Source: JBLNCE01 sp050260415 (lineage in GTDB: Bacteria; Bacillota; UBA4882; JAAYXC01). Taken from it: 24,333 bases of DNA. The notes beneath the pieces are model-generated. The model had not been told where the DNA came from and did no database searches. It was given only the letters and a program-made list of their open reading frames with translations. Below are positions 1 to 7,380 of the stretch, in pieces (positions within the stretch are counted from its first letter, which is position 1; the number at the start of each line of letters is the position of its first letter). Location: the NCBI GenBank assembly GCA_050260415.1, contig JBLNCE010000037.1, positions 1 through 24,333 on the forward strand, in the 5' to 3' direction. The position numbers were made by a program, and so were the translations under genes.

Positions 1-200
1 TCCGCGCGTTTGATGCCGGCCTCTTCGAGGACCGCCCGGTCCACCCCGTCGCCCACGATGGTGCGGCCCTTGAAGGCCGGCCCCAGGCGGGCGAAGGAAC
101 CCGGGTCCCGATCCACGGTGACCACCTGGTGGCCGTCATGGGAGAGCATCATAGAGAGCCCGGCCCCCCAGCGTCCGCAGCCGATGATGATGTATCGCAA
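1..200 (-). CDS. TrkA/KtrA-type K+ uptake regulator, N-terminal part (cut by window edge)
   Basis: This is the first 66 codons of an NAD-binding TrkA-N (RCK) protein, the cytoplasmic ring subunit that gates Trk/Ktr K+ translocators in response to nucleotides. The protein begins MRYIIIGCGRWGAG, a Rossmann glycine motif (GxGxxG), followed by a strand ending in the acidic pair VDRD, then the family-typical GDGVDRAVLEEAGI stretch. I chose the TTG at 198-200 as start: an AAAGGGG Shine-Dalgarno-like sequence lies about 8 nt upstream, whereas the in-frame GTG at 207-209 abuts it too closely, and the product then begins exactly where family members do. It lies downstream of the P-type ATPase and of a broken KtrB gene. 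The rest lies outside the window, so I cannot tell whether a second RCK domain follows. Confidence 0.8.
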   Translation of the reverse strand, partial: MRYIIIGCGRWGAGLSMMLSHDGHQVVTVDRDPGSFARLGPAFKGRTIVGDGVDRAVLEEAGIKRA

Positions 201-235
201 TTGGATCACCCCTTTGGTTGTATAGGCCCGAATCA

Positions 236-322
236 GGGTCGGTATCGGAATCGGAATCGAAAGACATCGGCAGGAAATCGGTTTAGCTGCGTCGATTCTG
301 ACAGCGACCCCGATACCGACCC
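236..322. repeat. Long inverted repeat with hexamer-like TCGGAA repeats
   Basis: Two perfect 13-nt arms, GGGTCGGTATCGG (236-248) and CCGATACCGACCC (310-322), enclose a second nested pair, GAATCGA (254-260) and TCGATTC (292-298). The left side reads as a run of near-identical hexamers (TCGGTA, TCGGAA, TCGGAA, TCGAAA). It fills most of the 137-nt gap between the ATPase stop and the TrkA-like start. No T-run follows on either strand, so a classical Rho-independent terminator is not supported. An intergenic repeat or RNA-processing/attenuation element is more likely. Confidence 0.6.
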
Positions 323-337
323 CGAGAGGCATCTGGG

Positions 338-3130
338 CTATTTCCTCTTCCCCGCGTCCGCGGCGCGAAGGATCGCCTTCCTGATCTCGTCCGCCACGAA
401 AAGCAACGGCGTCAGGGCGAAGAGAAACACCCAGTTGCGCAGGGGGAACGGCGCCGTGCCGAAGATGCCGTGCATGAATGGCGCGTATACCACCAGGAAG
501 ATCAGGGCCAGCTCGGTGGCGATGCCGATCCAGATCAACCTGTTGGAAAAAAACCCGATGTGAAACACGGAAATACGCTCCGTGCGCTGCGCGAAGACAT
601 TGCCGATCTGCGTGGCCACCACCGCGGCCAGCGTCATGGCGGTCGCCGCGGCGTAGAGTGAACCCTTGTCCGGCAGGTCAAGCCATTGGCCCCAGTAACC
701 ACTGGTCCAGTACATGAAGTAGAACGCGGCCATGGCGGCAATCCCCTGGAGCAGACCGAGGAAGGGATAAGCCCGGATGAGCAAGGATCTGGTGATGATA
801 TGCTCCTTCAGGCTGCGCGGCGGACGATCCATCACACCGGGCTCCGGCGGCTCCGCCCCCAGGCCCAGCGCCGGTACCATATCCGTGCCGAGATCCACGA
901 AGAGGATCTGCATCACCGTCAGAGCCAGGGGGATCCGCCCGGCGGTGAAGGCGAAGGCGATGAAAGGGACGGCCTCCGGCGCGTTGCTGGTAAAAATATA
1001 AGAGATGAATTTCTTGATATTCGCGTAGACGGCCCGCCCCTCCTCCACCGCGTTGACGATGGAGGCGAAATTGTCGTCTGTCAGAATCATGCTGGCCGCT
1101 TCCTTGGCCACGTCCGTCCCGGCGATGCCCATGGCCACGCCGATATCGGCCTTCTTCAAGGCCGGCGCGTCATTGACCCCGTCGCCCGTGACGGCCACCA
1201 CGTGCCCCAGTGCCTGCAGAGCCCCGACCACCCGCATCTTGTGCTCGGGCGCCACCCGGGCAAAGATGACCTCGTCCCGCAGGACGTCGCGGAGCGCGGC
1301 GTCTTCCATGCCGTCCAATTCGGCGCCGCTCACCACCCGGGGCTTTTCCCCCTGGACGATGCCGATGCGCCGCGCGATGCTCTCGGCGGTCAAACCATAA
1401 TCGCCGGTAATCATCACCACGCGGATGCCGGCATGGTGGCAGCGTTCGACGGCCGCCGCCACTTCGGGGCGCGGCGGATCGTACATGGCGGCCAGGCCCA
1501 GAAAGATCAGGTCCGTCTCGACCGTCTCCACAGTATACTCGGATAACCCCTCGGGCAGGTGGCGCATGGCCACGGCCAGCACACGCAGGCCCTGCCGGGC
1601 CAGGTCGTCGTTGGCCGCCATGGCCGCGGCGCGCATCTCTTCGTCCAGGGCCGCATCCCGGCCGTCCCGCCGCACCTTGGTACAGAGGCTCAGCACCTCC
1701 TTGGGCGCTCCCTTGACATAGGCCAGCCGCTCCCGGCCGATCTGATGGATGGTGCTCATCCGCTTGCGGCGGGACTCAAAGGGGATCTCCTTGACCCGGG
1801 GCGCCCGGCGTTCCTCCTCCGCCAAGTCCAAGCCGCCCTTGGCCGCCGCCACGCGGAGCGAAGCCTCGGTCGGATCGCCCAGGACCGTCCAGCGCGAGCT
1901 GTCGCCGTTGGGAGGCAGGATCCGCGCGTCATTGCACAGTCCCGCGGCTACCAGCAACTGCCGCAGATCGCCGTCCGCCGGCCGGGCCAGCGCGTAGGTC
2001 TCCTCCCTGATCTCCCCTTCCGGGGCATATCCCGTGCCGGTGACGGTCAGGCGCCGCCCCGGCAGCCAGAGATCGCGCACGGTCATCTCGTTCTGGGTGA
2101 GGGTGCCGGTCTTGTCCGTGCCAATGACGGTGCAGGAACCGAGGGTCTCGACGGACGACAGCTTCTTGATCAGTGCGTGCCGGCGGGCCATGCGCTGCAC
2201 GCCCATGGCCAGGGCCAGCGTAACCGTGGGCACCATGCCCTCGGGCACGAAGGCCACGATCATGCCCATGGCAAAGATGAAGCCCTCCGCCAACCCCATC
2301 CCGGCCAGCAGGATCGCCAGGGCGAAAAAGAGCACGCCCATGGCCACGGCGATGACCGTCACGACCTTGGTTGCGCGCGCCATCTCCACCTGGAGCGGGC
2401 TGGGTTTGTCCCCCACGGACTGCGTGAGATGCGCAATCTTACCGAACTCGGTCCGCATGCCCGTGCTGAAGACCACCGCCTTGCCGGTCCCCGCGGCGAC
2501 GCTGGTGCCGGCGAAAACGAGGTTGGGCATTTCGCTGCGGGCCAGATCCGTCCGGAGCACGGCATCAGCGGTCTTGTTGATCGGCACGGACTCGCCGCTC
2601 AGGGTGGACTGGTCCGCGCGGAACTCCGCCTCCTGCACGAGACGGGCGTCGGCGGAGATGTGATCCCCCTCGGCCAATAGGATGATGTCGCCGGGCACCA
2701 GTTCCTCGGCGAGGATTTTCTGTTCCTGACCGTCCCTAAGTACGCGAGTGTATGATGGAAGGAGTTTCTTCAGGGCCTCGGTGGCCCGCTCCGCCTTGAA
2801 TTCCTGCCAGAAACTGAACGCGCCGTTGATGACGTTGACCATCCAGATGGCCACACCGAGCTGTGGCATCCGGGCGACGAAGGCGATGACGCCGCCCACC
2901 CAGAGGAGGAGCGCCATCAGGTGGGTGAAGTTGCCGAGCAGCTTGACCAGTAATGATCTGCCCTTGACCGTATCGATGGCGTTCGGGCCGTATCGCCGCA
3001 AGCGTTCCGCGGCCTCGGCGGAGGTGAGCCCGGTGGCCTGTGTACCCAGAGCCGCGTAGACTTCCTGCACGGGCAGGGTATAAATCTTCAAGTCCCCTGC
3101 GGGGGACCCGTTCTCCGCTTGTTTCTCCAT
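338..3130 (-). CDS. Cation-transporting P-type ATPase, type II (Na+/K+-ATPase-like)
   Basis: This 930-residue membrane pump uses ATP to move cations. In order it shows an N-terminal cation-ATPase domain, the actuator loop TLSGES (176-181), M4 with PEGM (296-299), the phosphorylation motif DKTGTLT with Asp339, a nucleotide domain with KGAPKEVL (473-480), TGDGVND (648-654), and M5-M10 membrane segments. M5 (TSNAPEAVPF) and M6 (VDLGTDMVPA, Asp746 and Asp750) match the ion-binding helices of Na+/K+-ATPases more closely than those of SERCA-type pumps. That suggests Na+ and/or K+ transport, although Ca2+ cannot be excluded. The ATG at 3130 is preceded by GAGTGAGGAC. The gene sits between a broken KtrB gene and a TrkA-like gene, which supports a role in K+/Na+ homeostasis. 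It is full length with no missing catalytic motif. Confidence 0.9.
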   Translation of the reverse strand: MEKQAENGSPAGDLKIYTLPVQEVYAALGTQATGLTSAEAAERLRRYGPNAIDTVKGRSLLVKLLGNFTHLMALLLWVGGVIAFVARMPQLGVAIWMVNVINGAFSFWQEFKAERATEALKKLLPSYTRVLRDGQEQKILAEELVPGDIILLAEGDHISADARLVQEAEFRADQSTLSGESVPINKTADAVLRTDLARSEMPNLVFAGTSVAAGTGKAVVFSTGMRTEFGKIAHLTQSVGDKPSPLQVEMARATKVVTVIAVAMGVLFFALAILLAGMGLAEGFIFAMGMIVAFVPEGMVPTVTLALAMGVQRMARRHALIKKLSSVETLGSCTVIGTDKTGTLTQNEMTVRDLWLPGRRLTVTGTGYAPEGEIREETYALARPADGDLRQLLVAAGLCNDARILPPNGDSSRWTVLGDPTEASLRVAAAKGGLDLAEEERRAPRVKEIPFESRRKRMSTIHQIGRERLAYVKGAPKEVLSLCTKVRRDGRDAALDEEMRAAAMAANDDLARQGLRVLAVAMRHLPEGLSEYTVETVETDLIFLGLAAMYDPPRPEVAAAVERCHHAGIRVVMITGDYGLTAESIARRIGIVQGEKPRVVSGAELDGMEDAALRDVLRDEVIFARVAPEHKMRVVGALQALGHVVAVTGDGVNDAPALKKADIGVAMGIAGTDVAKEAASMILTDDNFASIVNAVEEGRAVYANIKKFISYIFTSNAPEAVPFIAFAFTAGRIPLALTVMQILFVDLGTDMVPALGLGAEPPEPGVMDRPPRSLKEHIITRSLLIRAYPFLGLLQGIAAMAAFYFMYWTSGYWGQWLDLPDKGSLYAAATAMTLAAVVATQIGNVFAQRTERISVFHIGFFSNRLIWIGIATELALIFLVVYAPFMHGIFGTAPFPLRNWVFLFALTPLLFVADEIRKAILRAADAGKRK

Positions 3131-3469
3131 GTCCTCACTCGATTCCGGCCGTACGTACCTTCGGGAACGCCGGCTTTATTCTACCCGCGCCGACCCGCCA
3201 AGTTGCGTGGGAGAACCGGACCGGCCGCGACCCGGTCCTTCATACCTCGTACCGAGCGGCCGGGCAAAGGGCGTGTCTCCCCTTCCCCGGCCCGGCTTCG
3301 GGAGATATGTTTAGCAATTATTGTCTAGTCGCTCAGAAATGTACCCGGCTGCCTACTTTCGGTCCATATTGGGATAATCGAGTTAAGACTTGGCGGGGCA
3401 CAAGAACGCCGGGGTACAGCAAGATGGTTTCCGTGCCATGGAACCGTGATGACCCGGCTTGTTTCATCA
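3131..3469. other. Non-coding stretch upstream of the P-type ATPase
   Basis: These 339 nt hold no convincing gene; the open frames across them lack recognisable protein features. A short perfect hairpin, GGACCGG (3218-3224) with CCGGTCC (3232-3238), and other GC-rich partial palindromes around 3255-3305 are visible. I see no clear -35/-10 pair for the ATPase. The lost C-terminal part of the KtrB remnant would be expected here, but no KtrB-like sequence is evident. Confidence 0.45.
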
Positions 3470-4018
3470 TCAAGCGCGGACGCTTTCGAGCCTCAACCCC
3501 CATGTCGCGATGGTTAAGGACTTGTAAACCAGGTCCTTTGGCAGCCTGCGTTTGGCCAGGGGGATATCGTCGTAGCCACGGATGGTAACGATGATCGTGG
3601 CCAAGAGGACGCCGAAGGTGGTGGTTTTGATGCCACCTCCGGTTGAACTGGGCGACGCCCCGATGAACATCAGCATGACGAGCAGAAAGAGAGTGCCCAG
3701 CCGCATGGCTCCGATATTCAATGTGTTATAACCGGCTGTTCGCGGCGTAATCGATTGGAAGAGCGCACTCAGCATCCCCCCAGGGCTCAACGGACCCATG
3801 GTTTTTGTATGGGTCGCGGTATCGACCACGATCAGCCCGTTCACGCAGACCGCCGAGGTCGAGGTAAAGAGGGCATCGAGAAAACGCAAGCCCGTGCCCG
3901 AGTTTGAGGCGATGGGTAACGTCAGGATCAACGCGCCGATAAGTATGACGGCCGCGAAGCCGAGGACCAGGATCTGCGGCGGGCGTAACCTGAATCCTTC
4001 CGTTGGCAAATTGAACAT
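3470..4018 (-). pseudogene. ktrB: Remnant of a KtrB/TrkH-type K+ translocator (internal deletion and C-terminal loss)
   Basis: Intact KtrB is an integral membrane K+ translocator of about 440-490 residues with four membrane-pore-membrane repeats. Counting from the ATG at 4018, this frame has only 182 residues. The first repeat is recognisable (LRPPQILVLGFA, then the pore segment SAVCVNGL). After VDTATH, near position 3810, it jumps directly to the fourth-repeat pore segment SITPRTAGYNTL and the following STGGGIKTTTF helix. The second and third repeats, roughly 200 residues, are missing. The end (after YKSLTIAT) diverges from the family and stops early at 3470. An upstream ATG at 4102 lies before the predicted transcription start, so I prefer the ATG at 4018, which has GGGAGGTG about 12 nt upstream. 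The first selectivity-filter segment reads VNG where the family usually has VTG. The protein could not form the fourfold pore. Confidence 0.82.
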
Positions 4019-4088
4019 CCTGGTCTGGCGCACCTCCCGGGACGCCTGCTCCCGCATCAGCACATAGCCATCACAATCACAGAAGCCA

Positions 4089-4115
4089 ATTATAGGCGAC
4101 AAAAACGAATGTCAA
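4089..4115 (-). promoter_or_regulatory. Near-consensus sigma-70-type promoter in front of the KtrB remnant
   Basis: Read on the minus strand, TTGACA (4115-4110) and TATAAT (4094-4089) are both perfect consensus hexamers, separated by 15 nt. The spacing is shorter than the usual 17; a shifted -35 TATTGA would give 17. The start of transcription would fall near 4082, leaving a leader of about 65 nt before the ATG at 4018. Confidence 0.65.
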
Positions 4116-4382
4116 TAAACATCAACGCGCGGCCTAAGTGCCTGGATGACACTGCGGGCCTTTTCACCGCAATATAGTGTCCTTACGGGGTGCTGCACCG
4201 GCGCATGGCGCGCCGATGGGCCGCAGCCCATCGGTAAAGCCAATCATGAATCCATACCGACGAGGATGGCGTACGAAACGGTTCTGGGGAAGGGAGAGCC
4301 CGCGCGGCGGTTGGGAAGTACCCCATGATTCCCGGCGTTTCCGCCCGATGGAACGCGAAGGCGATACATCCGCGTACATGTG
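4116..4382. other. Divergent intergenic region with a perfect hairpin
   Basis: The 267 nt between the two divergent promoters hold no supported gene. The clearest structure is a perfect 9-bp stem with a 4-nt loop: CCGATGGGC (4213-4221), CGCA, GCCCATCGG (4226-4234). No T-run follows it on either strand, so it may be an operator or RNA hairpin rather than a terminator. Confidence 0.4.
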
Positions 4383-4411
4383 TTGACTTGGCGTCCGCCT
4401 CCTGCTAGCAT
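4383..4411 (+). promoter_or_regulatory. Candidate promoter of the hydrogenase operon
   Basis: TTGACT (4383-4388) and TAGCAT (4406-4411) are separated by exactly 17 nt, a sigma-70-type arrangement with 5/6 and 4/6 consensus matches. Transcription would start near 4418, giving a leader of about 206 nt before the first gene at 4624. That long leader shows no riboswitch I recognise. Confidence 0.5.
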
Positions 4412-4623
4412 TGCATACATGGCCATGATGGATCGCGTTTCGGCATCAGCATGGCGTAGGCAGACCGCGCGAACCCCAGTCCAAGACCGCCTGGCAGGGA
4501 TCATTTTCGCTTCTGGCAAGATAATGCGCCTTTTTGGGCCGTTATGGCTATAAGCAAGGCTTTTTCAAACTTGGCTCAAGGTGTATCCTATTTCGAGGAC
4601 CTTGGCGCTTGCGGAGGTTATAA

Positions 4624-5109
4624 ATGCTTCACCTAATCTTGCTTATCGGGATCCTTGTCTCGGCTGTGCTCGCCGTCTGGTTGCACGACCTCCTGGCCGC
4701 GGCCGTCGGCCTCAGCCTGGCCAGCGCCTTGCTCGCGGTACTCTTTTATGCCCTGGACGCCAACACGGCGGCCATCTTTGAACTGAGCGTCGGAGCGGGC
4801 CTGCTGGCCGTGCTCTTTATCTCCGCCATCAGCCTCGTCAAGGCGGGACGCGAGAGCCGCGACGCCCGGCCCGGGGTGCTTGGGAGGCTGACGACGCTCC
4901 TCATCTTCGGGTTGGTCGGGTCGATCTTTGCCTATGCGGCACGCACCATCCTGACCCACCCGCCGGCCATTGTCACGCAGGCGGAACCCGGCACGGTAAG
5001 CGGCATCATCTGGGGGCCGAGAGCCTTCGACGTCCTGGGGCAGGCAATCATCCTGTTTGCAAGCATGCTGGGCGTGATTCTGCTCTTTCGAACGGAGGAA
5101 TCCAAATGA
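4624..5109 (+). CDS. NuoJ/MbhD-E-like membrane subunit of group 4 hydrogenase
   Basis: This 161-residue protein is nearly all hydrophobic, with about five membrane helices (roughly 2-20, 22-43, 51-73, 88-110 and 134-156). The first part, with HDLLAAAVGLSLASALLAV and FELSVGAGLLAVLF, resembles the NuoJ/MbhD (DUF4040-like) subunit of Mrp-type antiporters and membrane-bound hydrogenases. The last helix, with RAFDVLGQAIILFASMLGV, resembles MbhE or the tail of MrpA. The protein would sit in the proton/sodium path linking the hydrogenase head to the antiporter modules. The start is ATG with GGAGG 7 nt upstream. It is the first gene of the operon and its stop overlaps the next start (ATGA at 5106-5109). 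Confidence 0.75.
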   Translation: MLHLILLIGILVSAVLAVWLHDLLAAAVGLSLASALLAVLFYALDANTAAIFELSVGAGLLAVLFISAISLVKAGRESRDARPGVLGRLTTLLIFGLVGSIFAYAARTILTHPPAIVTQAEPGTVSGIIWGPRAFDVLGQAIILFASMLGVILLFRTEESK

Positions 5110-5426
5110 ATCTATCCCGGTCTTTGCTCATCGGACTCGATATAACGGCGGTATTCGCCCTCTTCGCCATCGGTGCGTACGCCGTCATTTCCAGGCGCAA
5201 CATGCTCAAAGTGCTCATCGGTCTCGAGACCATGTCCAAATCGGTTCTGCTGGGATTCATACTGGCGGGCAAGGTCACCGGAAAGCTGGCCCTGGCACAG
5301 AGTATCGTCGCCATTCTGATCGTGATCGACGCCGCCATTATAGCGATCGTGCTTGCTTTGGTCGTGAACGCTTACCGCCATTACGGCCGGATCGATGTGC
5401 GCAGACTCACCCGGCTCCGCGGGTAG
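5106..5426 (+). CDS. NuoK/MrpC/HyfE-like membrane subunit
   Basis: This is a 106-residue protein with three membrane helices, the size and layout of NuoK (complex I), MrpC and the corresponding group 4 hydrogenase subunits. The TM2 motif GLETMSKS carries the conserved buried glutamate (Glu41). In TM3 the second conserved glutamate of NuoK seems to be replaced by aspartate (Asp75 in VIDAAI). Subunits of this family form part of the charged axis along which ion translocation is coupled. The gene overlaps the preceding one by 4 nt, implying translational coupling, and is followed 61 nt later by the NuoL-like gene. Confidence 0.82.
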   Translation: MNLSRSLLIGLDITAVFALFAIGAYAVISRRNMLKVLIGLETMSKSVLLGFILAGKVTGKLALAQSIVAILIVIDAAIIAIVLALVVNAYRHYGRIDVRRLTRLRG

Positions 5427-5487
5427 TTAACACCTGAATCCGCCGCGGGTTATAACGGAAGCAGGTATCTTTTGGAGGCAAGTCAGG

Positions 5488-7338
5488 ATGATTCCGCATG
5501 CATCCCTATTGACCGTCGGCATGCCATTGCTCGGGGCGGCTCTTATCCCGCTGGCGGCCCGGTTTGGCCCGAGGGTTCGTCTGGCGACGGCCCTCGCCGC
5601 GGGGCTCGCGACCGCGGTCTGCTCTGTCTCGCTGCTGCGCAATCTGCGCCAGGGAACCGCGTTCGCCTTTCAATGGACGCCCGCGGTCAGCTTCAGTCTG
5701 GGTTTGGACGCGCTCTCGGTGTTCATGGCCACGATCGCGGGGGTACTCGGGTTCTTGATCATCGTCTATTCGCTCCAGTATATGGTCCATGAGACAGACC
5801 TCGCGCTTACCAGGTACTATGCGCTCGTCCTGCTCTTCATCGGCGCCATGATCGGCCTCGTGCTGACCACCAACCTGCTGGTGCTCTATTTCTTTTGGGA
5901 ACTGGCCGGCTTGTGCTCGTTCGCTTTGATCGGGTTCAATTACCGCAATCCGGAAGCGTCGGCGGCGGGCATTAAGGCCTTTATCACCACGAGGATCGGC
6001 GATGTCGGCCTTTTTGCGGCGATCATGGCCCTTTATTACGGTACGAATCCACACAGCCTCGACATGCAGGCGATTATCACCGCGGCCACGCGCGGCGAGA
6101 TCGCGCCCTCCGTCCTGGCTTTTGCGGCTTTTGCGATGCTTGCGGGCGCGGCCGGCAAGTCCGCCCAGGTCCCCCTGCACGTCTGGCTGCCGGATGCCAT
6201 GGAAGCGCCGACCCCGGTCAGCGCGTTGATTCACGCCGCGACCATGGTCAATGCCGGTATCTACCTGATGGCCAGGTTCCACCCTGCATTCGCCGCGGTG
6301 CCGCATTGGAGCCAGGCCGTGATGTGGCTCGGCCTCGTAACCGCCGCGCTCGCGGCCCTGGCCGCCGTGATGCAATACGATCTGAAGCGTCTCCTGGCAT
6401 ACTCGACCGTAAGTCAACTCGGTTTCATGATGTTCGCCGTCGGCACCGGCGATTTGGTGGCGGCGCAGTTTCATCTCTTGAGCCACGCCGTGTTCAAGGC
6501 CCTGCTCTTTCTCTGCGCGGGCTCGGTAATCCACGCCGCCGGCACCAGGGATATGCGCGTCATGGGCGGCTTTGGCAAGCAGATGCGGATCACGGCCGCG
6601 TCGTTCTTTATCGGCGCCTGCGCGCTGGCGGGTATTCCGATCTTCAACGGCTTCTGGAGCAAGGATCTGATCTTTGCCGCCGCTTACGAAGCCGGGCAGA
6701 TCCTTCCGTTTTTCCTTCTGATCATGACCGCCGCGTTGACGGTGGCCTATTCATTCAGGGCGTTTACGACGGTCTTTCTCGGAACGCCGAAACGGACCGG
6801 TCACGAGGTCCATGCCGGCGAGGCGCCCTTGGGCATGGCGGTGCCGGTTGTCGTGCTTGCGCTGGGTGTGCTGGTTTCGTGGCTTTCGATCGGCGTTTTC
6901 ACCGATGGGTTGGCAGAAACGGGATTCGCCGTCCCGCCGGTCAGCGTGGGAGAACTCATCCGGGAGACGCTGGCGCCTACGCCGGCTTTGCTCGGTTCGG
7001 CGGTCGCGCTCGCCCTTGGGCTGCTGGCGTTCTTCAAGCAGAAGTCGATCGCGAGCTACGGCCGGCAACACTGGGCGCCGCTGCTTCCTTATGTCCGTTC
7101 CGGGTTTGGCTTTGACCAATTCTACGACCGATGCCAGAAAGGACTGGTCGGCATCGGTCGAGCGCTCTTCAGCAGTTACGACGAGCAGGTCGCCGACGGT
7201 CTCGACTATGTATTCGTTTCGGCTTTTCGGAAGGCCAGCAGCGCGCTGCGCAAAGGCCACACCGGCAATCTCAGTCTGGAACTGCTGGGGATCATCGTTG
7301 GTCTATTAACGGTCATCCTTGTTGTGTTCTATCTTTAG
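5488..7338 (+). CDS. NuoL-like proton/sodium-translocating antiporter subunit
   Basis: This 616-residue polytopic membrane protein of the proton-conducting transporter family is the same length class as NuoL (about 613). The hallmark charged residues are present: Glu138 in YFFWELAGLCSF (TM5), Lys224 in AAGKSAQVPLHVWLPDAME (TM7), His249 and nearby polar residues in TPVSALIHAATM (TM8), and Lys300 in QYDLKRLLAYST. The C-terminal 100 residues continue past the 14-helix core and end in a final helix, as expected for a subunit with a lateral extension, though the lateral helix cannot be proven by eye. The ATG has GGAGG about 10 nt upstream. It is one of three paralogous pump-like subunits encoded in a row. 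Confidence 0.9.
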   Translation: MIPHASLLTVGMPLLGAALIPLAARFGPRVRLATALAAGLATAVCSVSLLRNLRQGTAFAFQWTPAVSFSLGLDALSVFMATIAGVLGFLIIVYSLQYMVHETDLALTRYYALVLLFIGAMIGLVLTTNLLVLYFFWELAGLCSFALIGFNYRNPEASAAGIKAFITTRIGDVGLFAAIMALYYGTNPHSLDMQAIITAATRGEIAPSVLAFAAFAMLAGAAGKSAQVPLHVWLPDAMEAPTPVSALIHAATMVNAGIYLMARFHPAFAAVPHWSQAVMWLGLVTAALAALAAVMQYDLKRLLAYSTVSQLGFMMFAVGTGDLVAAQFHLLSHAVFKALLFLCAGSVIHAAGTRDMRVMGGFGKQMRITAASFFIGACALAGIPIFNGFWSKDLIFAAAYEAGQILPFFLLIMTAALTVAYSFRAFTTVFLGTPKRTGHEVHAGEAPLGMAVPVVVLALGVLVSWLSIGVFTDGLAETGFAVPPVSVGELIRETLAPTPALLGSAVALALGLLAFFKQKSIASYGRQHWAPLLPYVRSGFGFDQFYDRCQKGLVGIGRALFSSYDEQVADGLDYVFVSAFRKASSALRKGHTGNLSLELLGIIVGLLTVILVVFYL

Positions 7339-7380
7339 CCGCGCGCCTCACCAAACGCTGGTCGCATGGGAGAGACCTGA

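Noticed and set aside
686..2680. Long plus-strand open frames (286 and 373 codons) opposite the P-type ATPase gene
   Set aside because: They are antisense to a complete ATPase gene with all catalytic motifs, are rich in His, Arg and Gly, and show no domain. They arise from GC-rich codon structure.
3218..3238. 7-bp hairpin upstream of the ATPase as a terminator
   Set aside because: No gene ends just before it on the plus strand, and no T-run follows on the minus strand.
4164..4519. Short open frames in the divergent intergenic region (60 to 91 codons, both strands)
   Set aside because: They overlap each other on both strands, lack convincing ribosome-binding sites, and overlap the predicted promoter and hairpin.
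5506..6534. A 342-codon minus-strand frame opposite the NuoL-like gene
   Set aside because: It is highly charged and low in hydrophobic residues, has no recognisable motif, and mirrors a well-supported membrane protein gene.
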